Part shown: positions 6,407-12,964 of the stretch, in pieces
Position numbering within the stretch: position 1 is the stretch's first letter
How the letters are laid out: each line of letters begins with the position of its first letter
Origin: an uncultured Clostridia bacterium
GTDB lineage: Bacteria > Bacillota > Clostridia > Oscillospirales > Acutalibacteraceae
Assembly: GCA_944380845.1 (NCBI GenBank)
Contig: CALWIU010000029.1
Coordinates: 1 to 33,501, forward strand
Direction: 5' to 3'
DNA length: 33,501 nt
The notes under the pieces: model-generated
Told to the model about the DNA's origin: nothing
What the model saw: only the letters and a program-made list of their open reading frames with translations
Database searches by the model: none
Translations under genes and position numbers: made by a program

Positions 6407-8239
6407 ATGGAACCGATCAAGGTCGATTTTACCAAAAAAGGCAAATCCGGTGTGAAAGATGTTTTTATTGCGCCGGAAAAATCCTGGCTGCGTATTTTGA
6501 TAAACATCGTCGTGACGCTGGTCGTGGCTCTGGTGGCGTATTATTTCCTGCTGCCGCCGATGAACCCGAAAGCGATGGAATTCTATTTGTATTTTGCCAT
6601 TGTTTTCGCGTCCTATATCGCCAGCGCTTTCCTTACCTCCAAGGCTTTCGCCAGACCGGAGTATATCCCCTATGTGAAACGGCAGGCGATTGTTCCTGTG
6701 GCGCTGATCCTGCTTCTGGTCGTGGTGCTGGGCATCGGTTATCTGACCAGTGCGGCGCTGTTCCGCGCGAAGGATTATGCGTCTTTGCTTCCGGTGGAGG
6801 AAGCGGAGTTTTCCGACAGCTTTTCCGCCATTGAGAGCATTGAGGATTTTAACAAACTGCCGCTGATCGACGCCGACGCTGCCGAACGCCTTGCCGACAA
6901 GACTTTGGGCGATCTGGCGCAGATCGGCAAAGAGTCGCAGTTTGAGGTTGCCAATGCTTTTTCTACGCAGATCAACTATAAAAATGCGCCGTACCGGGTC
7001 TTCCCGCTGCAATACGGCGATATCTTTAAATGGCTGACCAACCGTGCCGACGGCATTCCGGGCTATATCACCGTCAACATGAATACCCAGGTGGCGCAGT
7101 TTGTCCAGCTGGAACAGGGGATCACCATTTCCCCTGCCGAGCATTTTTCCCGCCATCTGAACCGTGTGCTGCGGTTCGCCTATCCGACTTATATTTTCGG
7201 CACCCCCTCTTTTGAAATCGACGAGACGGGTACGCCGTACTGGATCTGTGAGCGGATCGACAAAAAAGTCGGCCTGCTGGGCGGCGACGATGTGGTCGGC
7301 GTGGTCATGGTCAATGCCGTGACCGGCGAACACCACTACTATGACATAGAAGAGATCCGTCAGGGCGCCGGTGCGGACGGCACCGATCTTGCGTGGGTCG
7401 ATCAGGTCTATGATGCGAATTTGCTTTTGCAGCAGTATAATTACTACGGCAGATATTCGGGCGGCTTCATCAACGCCTATATCGGTCAGGCAGGCGTCAA
7501 GATGAGCACCGCCGGTTCCAATTTCTTTGCGATCGGCGACGATGTGTATCTGTACACAGGCGTGACCAGCGTAACCAGCGACGAGTCGATTCTCGGTTTC
7601 ATCGTCATCAACCAGCGGACAAAGGATGCGTTTTTCTACAGCGTATCCGGCGCGACGGAGCGTGCGGCGCAGAATTCCGCGCAGGGTATCGTTTCCGATA
7701 AGGGCTGGACGGCGACTTTCCCGATTCTGCTGAATCTGGACGGCGAGGCGACCTATTTAATGTCGCTGAAAGACGCCACCGATGTCATCAAGGCGTATGC
7801 GATGGTCAATGTCAGCCAGTTTTCCGACGCGGTGCGCAGCCCCGACGACGATAACCCCGACCTGCGCGCGTGCTTGCAGGCGTATATCAACAAACTGTCG
7901 GCGCGCGGCGTGGTGATCGATATCGATATGAGCGGCAATGTGGCTGCCGATTCCGTGAAGCCGGACGGCGGGCAGACCGGTGACAGCCAGTCCGCCGAAA
8001 CCGTTTCGGGCGTGATCTCCGACATCCGCAGTGCGGTCATCAGTGGTACGACTTATTATTATATCGAGCTGGACGGCAACGGCGTGTATTACTATGTGCC
8101 CGCCGAGCTGGGCAGTGAAGTCGTGCTGTTTGCCGTAGGCGATCAGGTGACTTTGACGGTCAGCGGCGAGAGCAGCGGCGATTTGCTGTCTGCTTCCGAC
8201 CCGGTCTATTCCGAAGAAACCACCGCCGCAGCGGAATAA
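6407..8239 (+). CDS. Conserved three-helix membrane protein with large extracytoplasmic domain, unknown function
   Basis: A 610-residue protein. Hydrophobic helices lie at about 29-49, 57-76 and 95-117. With positive residues before the first helix (KSWLR) and the odd number of spans, the remaining 490 residues are probably outside the cell. The large domain has recurring landmarks: NKLPLIDADAAERLADKTLG, QINYKNAPYRVFPL, IFKWLTNRADGIPGYI, TPYWICERID, a GLLGGDDVVGVV segment and INQRTKDAFFY. I recall a conserved but uncharacterised family in Firmicutes with these features, so homology is likely but function is unknown. A small beta-rich, OB-like segment (about 530-590) ends the protein. It stands alone between its own promoter and a terminator. 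Confidence 0.8.
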   Translation: MEPIKVDFTKKGKSGVKDVFIAPEKSWLRILINIVVTLVVALVAYYFLLPPMNPKAMEFYLYFAIVFASYIASAFLTSKAFARPEYIPYVKRQAIVPVALILLLVVVLGIGYLTSAALFRAKDYASLLPVEEAEFSDSFSAIESIEDFNKLPLIDADAAERLADKTLGDLAQIGKESQFEVANAFSTQINYKNAPYRVFPLQYGDIFKWLTNRADGIPGYITVNMNTQVAQFVQLEQGITISPAEHFSRHLNRVLRFAYPTYIFGTPSFEIDETGTPYWICERIDKKVGLLGGDDVVGVVMVNAVTGEHHYYDIEEIRQGAGADGTDLAWVDQVYDANLLLQQYNYYGRYSGGFINAYIGQAGVKMSTAGSNFFAIGDDVYLYTGVTSVTSDESILGFIVINQRTKDAFFYSVSGATERAAQNSAQGIVSDKGWTATFPILLNLDGEATYLMSLKDATDVIKAYAMVNVSQFSDAVRSPDDDNPDLRACLQAYINKLSARGVVIDIDMSGNVAADSVKPDGGQTGDSQSAETVSGVISDIRSAVISGTTYYYIELDGNGVYYYVPAELGSEVVLFAVGDQVTLTVSGESSGDLLSASDPVYSEETTAAAE

Positions 8240-8260
8240 AGAACCTTCTTTTGGTAGAAA

Positions 8261-8280
8261 GGACTGCCTTCGGGCAGTCC
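8261..8280 (+). terminator. Hairpin after the membrane protein gene (first copy)
   Basis: Perfect 8-bp stem GGACTGCC/GGCAGTCC with a TTCG tetraloop, 21 bp past the stop codon. It lacks a following U-tract. The identical 20-bp hairpin recurs at 8518-8537, where a T-run follows. Confidence 0.6.
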
Positions 8281-8281
8281 C

Positions 8282-8314
8282 CAGCGGGTAGAAAAGCTTC
8301 TTTTCTACCCGCTG
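8282..8314. repeat. 15-bp perfect inverted repeat
   Basis: CAGCGGGTAGAAAAG (8282-8296) and its exact complement (8300-8314) around a 3-nt CTT loop. It sits directly after the first GGACTGCC hairpin and merges into the start of repeat element copy C. The CAGCGGG start echoes the left end of copies A and B. Confidence 0.75.
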
Positions 8315-8516
8315 CCAGACTGCGAGAAATGAGGCTGAAGAAAGGCTTTGGCGATTTGAGCCGTACAAAGGTACTGCCATGTCGCCAAAGCCTTTCAGCC
8401 AGTAAGATGCTTTTTTTGATTTTTTCTGTTTATCGATACAGGATCGTCGTTTCGGTTGTGCTGATCCCCCGTTTCCCTTGTGCTTTGGCGGTTCAGCCCA
8501 CTTGATCGACAGTCTG
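8310..8516. repeat. Palindromic repeat element, copy C
   Basis: A third copy of the element found at 641 and 863. The 49-bp core at 8344-8392 has the outer stem GGCTTTGGCGA/TCGCCAAAGCC and the tip GTAC-AAAG-GTAC, same length as the other copies. The inner arm differs (TTTGAGCC instead of TTGGCGGC). The 3' part keeps AGGATCGTCGTTTC, GCTTTGGCGGTTCA and CCACTTGATCGAC. It lies between two identical GGACTGCC hairpins. Confidence 0.8.
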
Positions 8517-8517
8517 A

Positions 8518-8545
8518 GGACTGCCTTCGGGCAGTCCTTTTGTAT
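8518..8545 (+). terminator. Rho-independent terminator (second copy of GGACTGCC hairpin)
   Basis: GGACTGCC-TTCG-GGCAGTCC (8518-8537) followed by TTTTGTATTT. This is a canonical intrinsic terminator and probably ends the transcript of the 6407 gene after reading through repeat copy C. Confidence 0.8.
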
Positions 8546-8632
8546 TTCGGTTTTCCTCCGTGAATTTTTGCGCCGTTCGGTTGTGGAATTGTTGGAACTT
8601 TCTTAAAAAATATATAAATTTTACAAATATAA

Positions 8633-8661
8633 TTGACAAAAAAAGGAAAAAAAGATAAACT
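8633..8661 (+). promoter_or_regulatory. Sigma-A promoter upstream of the 8994 gene
   Basis: TTGACA (8633-8638), 17-nt A-rich spacer, TAAACT (8656-8661). It predicts a leader of about 325 nt before the ATG at 8994, long for this window. The leader (8670-8990) contains no gene I can support. Confidence 0.6.
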
Positions 8662-8993
8662 GAAGGTACCGGATTTCATTTTTTAGAAAAAACGATCTTT
8701 GCCGCGTTCCGGTCAGGGACTGCATTCTGCGCAACAGGAGAATATCCGGGGCGTGAGGGAAAAAATCCCCCGATTCGGTTGTACGCATGGGGTTGCTCCG
8801 GAAGCAGGCGGCAGGGAACAGAAAGACGGCGGCGTGGTTTTTGTCTTTTTGTTTGCTTCGGAAGGGGAGCTGTCGCAGCGGCGGGATCGTTTGCTTTTTT
8901 TTGACCGGAAAAAAGGGGCGCGGGGTGGTACCCATGGTTTTGTAAAACCCAACAGTGAAAACGCCATTTGGAAACGGAAGGGGAAGAATTGCC

Positions 8994-9815
8994 ATGAAAC
9001 GAATAATGATCGCTTGTTTTCTTATTGGAATCCTTGTCTTTTGTGCCGTGCCCTGCGCGGCGGCGGACGCCGTTCCGGAAGAGCGCACCACATCCCTGAC
9101 GGTGGATCCGGGCAGTGTCGAGGATTTGTTGGCGCTCGGCTATCCGGAAGATTTTGTGCAGGACATGACGCAGCAAACCATCACCGCTGTGCTGGGTTCT
9201 CTGGAATCCGTGCCGGGCAGTGAGGTTCGGAGCGTCAGCACCCGGATGGGAGTTTGCAGCGTCAATCAGATGGATATGCAAATGCAAAGCGCGGCGGCGG
9301 TTATGGCGGATCCGCGAACCGGCCATTTGACCGGGCTTGCCGTTTGCGTGCGCTGGCAGTGGGCAGAGGGAAAGCCGTTTTTCCGCGGCGAGGATGCCAA
9401 TCTGCTCCAGGTATCCTGGAATCAGGAGGACTATGTTTATTTCCCGGATTCCTTTTTCTTTGTATCCGATTTCCGCTCGGATGACGCATCCCCCTGGCAG
9501 TGTTACCGCTCGAACCCAGTTTTGGCAGATGCCAACCAGGGAACCATCGGTGCCCAGACGCCGATGAAAACCTTTGCCCGGCAGGTCGGCGGCGCGGTGG
9601 TTTTTTATTTGCTGCCTGCCGACGCCACAAGCACGCCGGATCTGGATCCTCGCTTGCCGGTTTATTATGTCAATTATGAAAATCACCCGGAACCGCTGCG
9701 AATGATCGTGTGGTTTGCCCTGCGGGTTTTGCTCCCGATCGTGATCCTGCTGGTGCTGGTGCTTGTGATTCGGGCACTTGTCAAGCGCCGCAGAAAAAGA
9801 AAACAAGTTCAGTAA
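8994..9815 (+). CDS. Secreted/membrane-anchored protein of unknown function
   Basis: A 273-residue protein. Residues 1-24 form a typical signal peptide (MKRIMIACFLIG..., small residues before the CAAA-type cleavage region). A long hydrophobic helix near 240-262 is followed by the basic end KRRRKRKQVQ, so the predicted topology is type I: about 215 residues outside, short positive tail inside. The extracellular part starts with a short acidic repeat-like segment (DPGSVEDLLALGYPEDFVQDM) and then a mixed beta-type domain. I recognise no family. The ATG at 8994 has GGGGAAG upstream; an in-frame ATG at 8955 would put a basic 13-residue stretch before the signal peptide and is unlikely. The gene is monocistronic with its own promoter and terminator. 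Confidence 0.75.
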   Translation: MKRIMIACFLIGILVFCAVPCAAADAVPEERTTSLTVDPGSVEDLLALGYPEDFVQDMTQQTITAVLGSLESVPGSEVRSVSTRMGVCSVNQMDMQMQSAAAVMADPRTGHLTGLAVCVRWQWAEGKPFFRGEDANLLQVSWNQEDYVYFPDSFFFVSDFRSDDASPWQCYRSNPVLADANQGTIGAQTPMKTFARQVGGAVVFYLLPADATSTPDLDPRLPVYYVNYENHPEPLRMIVWFALRVLLPIVILLVLVLVIRALVKRRRKRKQVQ

Positions 9816-9820
9816 AAAAG

Positions 9821-9855
9821 AGAGCCGAGCCCATAGGGGTTCGGCTCTTTGCTGT
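9821..9855 (+). terminator. Rho-independent terminator after the 8994 gene
   Basis: AGAGCCGA (9821-9828) pairs with TCGGCTCT (9841-9848) around a 12-nt loop and is followed by TTGCTGTTT. It begins 5 nt after the stop codon. Confidence 0.8.
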
Positions 9856-9860
9856 TTCAC

Positions 9861-10060
9861 CGGGGCAGCGGCGGTTTTTCCCGGAGTTCCGGTGATTCCC
9901 TTTATGAAGTGCTGGCGGTTTCGTTTTGCGGGGCAGCGGCGGTTTTTGTTTTGCCGGGGATGTCACCGGTTTTCGTTGCGCGGGGGTGCCGGTGTTTCCG
10001 TTTTGCGAGAGTGCCGGCGGTTTCATTGTGGGGGACAGCGTTTTTTGAGGTGGCAGCGGT
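9861..10060. repeat. Degenerate tandem repeat, about 25-bp period
   Basis: Fills the space between the terminator at 9855 and the stop codon of the converging dehydrogenase gene at 10061. From 9909 onward about six units of 24-27 bp follow the pattern GTGC(C/T)GGCGGTTT(C/T)-GTTTTGCGGG, each with a G/C block, a T block and a G-rich end. The part before 9909 is less regular. No gene is credible here. Confidence 0.65.
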
Positions 10061-11176
10061 TTAATAAAGACTGCGGTAAATCTCCAGCACCTTTTCGCTG
10101 TCCAGCGGCACAAAGCTGTTTTTCATCAGCCGCTGCTGGGTCTGAATGACATTTTCGGCAAAGAGAGGAAGCTCTTCTTCCTTTACGCCGTATTCATGCA
10201 GGGCTTTTTTCGGCAGAAGCTGGTTCAGCAGGGCTTCCAGCTCGTCATACACGGCGTCCGTCCGGCAGTCCAGCAGGACGGCAAGCCGGTTGTTCAGCTC
10301 GGCAATCTCGCCGTCGGATTTGATTTTCTGATACATTTTCAAAACGCCGGTGAACATCGCGTAATTGCTTTCGCCGTGCGCCACATGGTATACGCCGCTC
10401 AGGGGATAGCTCATGGCATGAACCGCCGCGCAGCCAGCCGTTCCGAATGCCAGTCCCGCCAGCGTGGACGCAAACAGAAAACGGTCGGTCCATTCCGGCA
10501 GATGCTCTTTGCCCTTTTTCAAAAGAAGCCGGTAGGAAGACAGGATCTGCGTCATGGCTTCATAGCTGAGCGTCCGGGAAAAGGGCGTGGCGTTGGGGGA
10601 AAGGGCGGATTCCACGGCATGAACCAGCGCGTCGATCGAACTGGTGGCAAAAACCGAAAAGGGAATGCTTTTTAACAGTGCGGGGATCAGCACCGCGTCG
10701 TCCGCATAGGTCGCTTCGCCGGTCAGTCCCATTTTGGTGCCCAGTTTTTCACGGGTCATGATGGCAATATTGGTCACCTCGCTGCCGGTGCCGCAGGTCG
10801 TGGGCACCAGCACCAGCGAAACCGTGCGCGAAAGCGGCTCGCCGCTGTCGTACAGCGTATCGGTGTCGCGCCCGCCGCTGACGGCAAGCACCTTTGCCGT
10901 ATCCAGCACCGAGCCGCCGCCGATGCCGATGATGCGGCGGTACCGGTGTTTTGCCGTTTCGCGGATCACTTCGTTGACAACGCGGTCTGTCGGTTCGCCT
11001 TTGCCGTAATCGCCCAGAAAAATCGTTTGTACCGGGTGTTTCTTTACATCAAAGCGCCCTTCAAAAACAGAGCGCAGGGTCAAAACGAGATCGTTTTCGC
11101 CCAGCTCGAAAGCGTCGGCAAAGGCTTCCGGCGTGTCAAAGCTGTGCAGACGGGGACGGAAAATCAACTGTTCCAC
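10061..11176 (-). CDS. 4hbD: 4-hydroxybutyrate dehydrogenase (iron-containing alcohol dehydrogenase family)
   Basis: NAD(P)-linked interconversion of succinic semialdehyde and 4-hydroxybutyrate, a step in succinate or 4-aminobutyrate fermentation to butyrate. The 371-residue protein resembles Clostridium kluyveri 4HbD from end to end: GENDLVLT, GKGEPTDRVVNEVI, GIGGGSVLDTAKVL (dinucleotide loop, 86-90), VPTTCGTGSEVTN, and the ending QQRLMKNSFVPLDSE. The expected metal ligands are present: D182 and H186 in SSIDALVHA, H253 in AVHAMSYP, and H264/H268 in YHVAHGE. Start is GTG at 11176 with AAGGA 7 nt upstream. No other gene of the 4-hydroxybutyrate route lies nearby, so it is a pathway orphan here. 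Confidence 0.92.
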   Translation of the reverse strand: MEQLIFRPRLHSFDTPEAFADAFELGENDLVLTLRSVFEGRFDVKKHPVQTIFLGDYGKGEPTDRVVNEVIRETAKHRYRRIIGIGGGSVLDTAKVLAVSGGRDTDTLYDSGEPLSRTVSLVLVPTTCGTGSEVTNIAIMTREKLGTKMGLTGEATYADDAVLIPALLKSIPFSVFATSSIDALVHAVESALSPNATPFSRTLSYEAMTQILSSYRLLLKKGKEHLPEWTDRFLFASTLAGLAFGTAGCAAVHAMSYPLSGVYHVAHGESNYAMFTGVLKMYQKIKSDGEIAELNNRLAVLLDCRTDAVYDELEALLNQLLPKKALHEYGVKEEELPLFAENVIQTQQRLMKNSFVPLDSEKVLEIYRSLY

Positions 11177-11207
11177 TTCTTTTTCCTTCTTTCAGGTTGA
11201 TATCACC

Positions 11208-11236
11208 AGTGTAGCACAGAATGTTTCCGCGCGCAA
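11208..11236 (-). promoter_or_regulatory. Sigma-A promoter of 4hbD
   Basis: Minus strand TTGCGC (11236-11231), 17-nt spacer, TACACT (11213-11208), about 31 nt upstream of the GTG start. Confidence 0.6.
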
Positions 11237-11277
11237 GAGAACAGGCGTTTTCCGCCGCGGCGGCAGCTGCTCAGCCG

Positions 11278-11538
11278 CTACACGCCGGCAAGGGTATTCA
11301 AAAGAAGCAGCAGAACGACCCCCGGCGCGCCGCCAAGACCGGATACGGCGATGGTAAAGGGATTGGCGCCGATATGCACCCCGAAAAACGAGCCGATCGC
11401 ATTGACGGCGAAAAAGGCGCAGATCCCTTGCAGGGCGGTCAGGATAACACCGGTGAAAAACCGGTGGTTTTTGCCGTAATACACCCAAAGCCCCAGCGCC
11501 GAGACGCCGAGAAGCCCAAGAAAAACAGTGAAGCTCAT
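11278..11538 (-). CDS. BofA-family membrane protein
   Basis: An 86-residue integral membrane protein of the pro-sigma-K processing inhibitor BofA family. In B. subtilis, BofA inhibits the SpoIVFB protease in the forespore membrane. Two hydrophobic segments (about 3-20 and 25-50) are followed by the family C-terminal signature GLGGAPGVVLLLLLN. CAGGAGGG lies 6 nt before the ATG at 11538. No spoIVF or sigK gene is visible in the window. Because many clostridia that lack canonical SpoIVFB regulation also keep BofA-like proteins, a role in sporulation is plausible but not proven. Confidence 0.87.
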   Translation of the reverse strand: MSFTVFLGLLGVSALGLWVYYGKNHRFFTGVILTALQGICAFFAVNAIGSFFGVHIGANPFTIAVSGLGGAPGVVLLLLLNTLAGV

Positions 11539-11711
11539 AGGAACCCTCCTGACAAATGGACGAAAAATGTTTTTTTGAAAAAACAGCGCAAAACGCCCGT
11601 TTTCGGTTTTCCGTCCTGTTTCACCCTATGCCCGTCCCCGCTCAAAAATACCGATCGTGCGTTTATTTTCGCCTGCGCGCGAATATACTAACCTTGAAAG
11701 GGGAGATCGAG

Positions 11712-11903
11712 ATGGCAAGACATTCGAGAACCTATGAACAGTATTGCTGTGTCATGGAAAAAAATATCATGATAGAAGAGACCCGGACGCCGGACGGCGG
11801 ATACCATTTACACTGCGCCCATCATGTGATCTGCGCGCTGACCGGGGGGTGCAAAAACGATATTTTGCGCGGCAGTGTCGAAAAAGACTGCGTGGGAAAA
11901 TAA
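11712..11903 (+). CDS. Small Cys/His-rich protein, unknown function
   Basis: A 63-residue soluble protein with six Cys (12, 13, 35, 41, 47, 60) and His at 4, 32, 34, 37 and 38. The cluster YHLHCAHHVICALTGGCKN could bind a metal or form disulfides. Start at 11712 is supported by AAAGGGGAG 8 nt upstream. A TATACT at 11684-11689 could be its -10 box but the -35 is poor. The next gene, manA, starts 85 bp downstream with its own possible -10. I recognise no named family; the compact reading frame and strong ribosome binding site make it a real gene rather than a shadow. Confidence 0.7.
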   Translation: MARHSRTYEQYCCVMEKNIMIEETRTPDGGYHLHCAHHVICALTGGCKNDILRGSVEKDCVGK

Positions 11904-11929
11904 TCGGCAGGGCTTTTGGTAAAAAACTC

Positions 11930-11958
11930 TTTTATTTTGCCGCTCTTTGTGCTACAAT
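11930..11958 (+). promoter_or_regulatory. Possible promoter of manA
   Basis: TACAAT (11953-11958) is a good -10 box. The -35 at 17-nt spacing reads TTTTAT and is weak. It lies about 30 nt upstream of the manA start. Confidence 0.4.
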
Positions 11959-11988
11959 ACAGGCGAATCAACAGAAAGGGCGAGTGCA

Positions 11989-12942
11989 ATGACTGCGGTT
12001 AAACTGATTCCCGCGCTGAAGCAGACCATTTGGGGCGGCCAGCGGCTAAAGGATGTTTATGACGGAAAAGGAATGGAGAATATCGCCGAAAGCTGGGTGC
12101 TGTCCTGTCATCCGGCGGGGGAAAGCCGCATCGCGGAAGGCGATTTCGCCGGAAAGACCCTGCAGGAAGTCCTTGCGCAGAATGGGCGCGCCGTGTTGGG
12201 CGAAAAATGCCCGCCTGGCGCGTTCCCGCTTTTGATCAAGCTGATTGACGCGGCGGACGATCTGTCGGTGCAGGTGCATCCCGGCGACGAGTACGCCCGT
12301 CTGCATGAAAACAGCTTCGGAAAAACGGAATGCTGGTATCTTCTGGACGCTGCCGAGGACGCGCAGTTGATTTTCGGGATGAAAGACGAGCTGACGCGCG
12401 AGCAGTTCCGCAAGGCGATCGAGGATAACACCCTGCTTTCTCATGTGCGGCGGGTGAAGGTACACGCGGGGGATGTCGCGTACATTCCCGCCGGTACGCT
12501 GCACGCCATTGGCAGGGGAATTTTGCTGGCGGAGGTACAGCAAAGCTCCGATGTGACTTACCGCGTCTATGATTACGGCAGGCTGCAAAACGGCAAGCCG
12601 CGTGATCTGCATATCCGGCAGGCGATCGATGTCACGAATCTGACGCCGTCTAACGCGTCGCTTGCCCCTGCGGGACAGGAGGAGGACTGCGGCGGCTATC
12701 TGACACAAACGCTTTGCCGCTGTGAGCGGTTCTGCATGACAAAGCTGCTTGTCCGAAGCGCCTATGAAGGTTTTGCCGGAACCGATTCCTTCCTGTCGCT
12801 TGTGGTTTTGGCGGGCGAAGGCTCGTACCGTGACGGCAGCACCGCCTTTTCCCTGAAAAAGGGGGACAGCGTGTTTGTCCCCGCCGGTGAAGGCAAGTTC
12901 AGCATCGAAGGAAAGCTGACGCTGCTTTTGACGACTTTATGA
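11989..12942 (+). CDS. manA: Mannose-6-phosphate isomerase, class I
   Basis: Zinc enzyme interconverting mannose 6-phosphate and fructose 6-phosphate in the cytosol, for mannose use or GDP-mannose supply. The 317-residue protein is of the short bacterial type I form. Zn ligands are visible as Q95 and H97 in VQVHPGDEYA, E114 in GKTECWYLL and H172 in PAGTLHAIG; QQSSDVTYRVYDYGR carries the conserved active-site Arg. The C-terminal cupin half is intact (GDSVFVPAGEG). I chose the ATG at 11989, preceded by GAAAGGGCGAG. It is the first of three closely spaced plus-strand genes, 22 bp before the ABC-F gene. Confidence 0.95.
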   Translation: MTAVKLIPALKQTIWGGQRLKDVYDGKGMENIAESWVLSCHPAGESRIAEGDFAGKTLQEVLAQNGRAVLGEKCPPGAFPLLIKLIDAADDLSVQVHPGDEYARLHENSFGKTECWYLLDAAEDAQLIFGMKDELTREQFRKAIEDNTLLSHVRRVKVHAGDVAYIPAGTLHAIGRGILLAEVQQSSDVTYRVYDYGRLQNGKPRDLHIRQAIDVTNLTPSNASLAPAGQEEDCGGYLTQTLCRCERFCMTKLLVRSAYEGFAGTDSFLSLVVLAGEGSYRDGSTAFSLKKGDSVFVPAGEGKFSIEGKLTLLLTTL

Positions 12943-12964
12943 TTTTGTGAAAGAGTGAAACCAT

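Noticed and set aside
7757-8380. A 207-codon minus-strand frame starting in repeat copy C
   Set aside because: It is antisense to the well-supported 6407 gene, and its start is only the translated palindromic repeat. A similar short start peptide appears opposite copy A for the same reason.
8923-8932. GGGTGGTACC in the leader of the 8994 gene, resembling the T-box antiterminator motif
   Set aside because: No competing terminator with a U-tract follows, I could not find stem I landmarks upstream, and the downstream gene is not an amino acid, tRNA synthetase or transporter gene.
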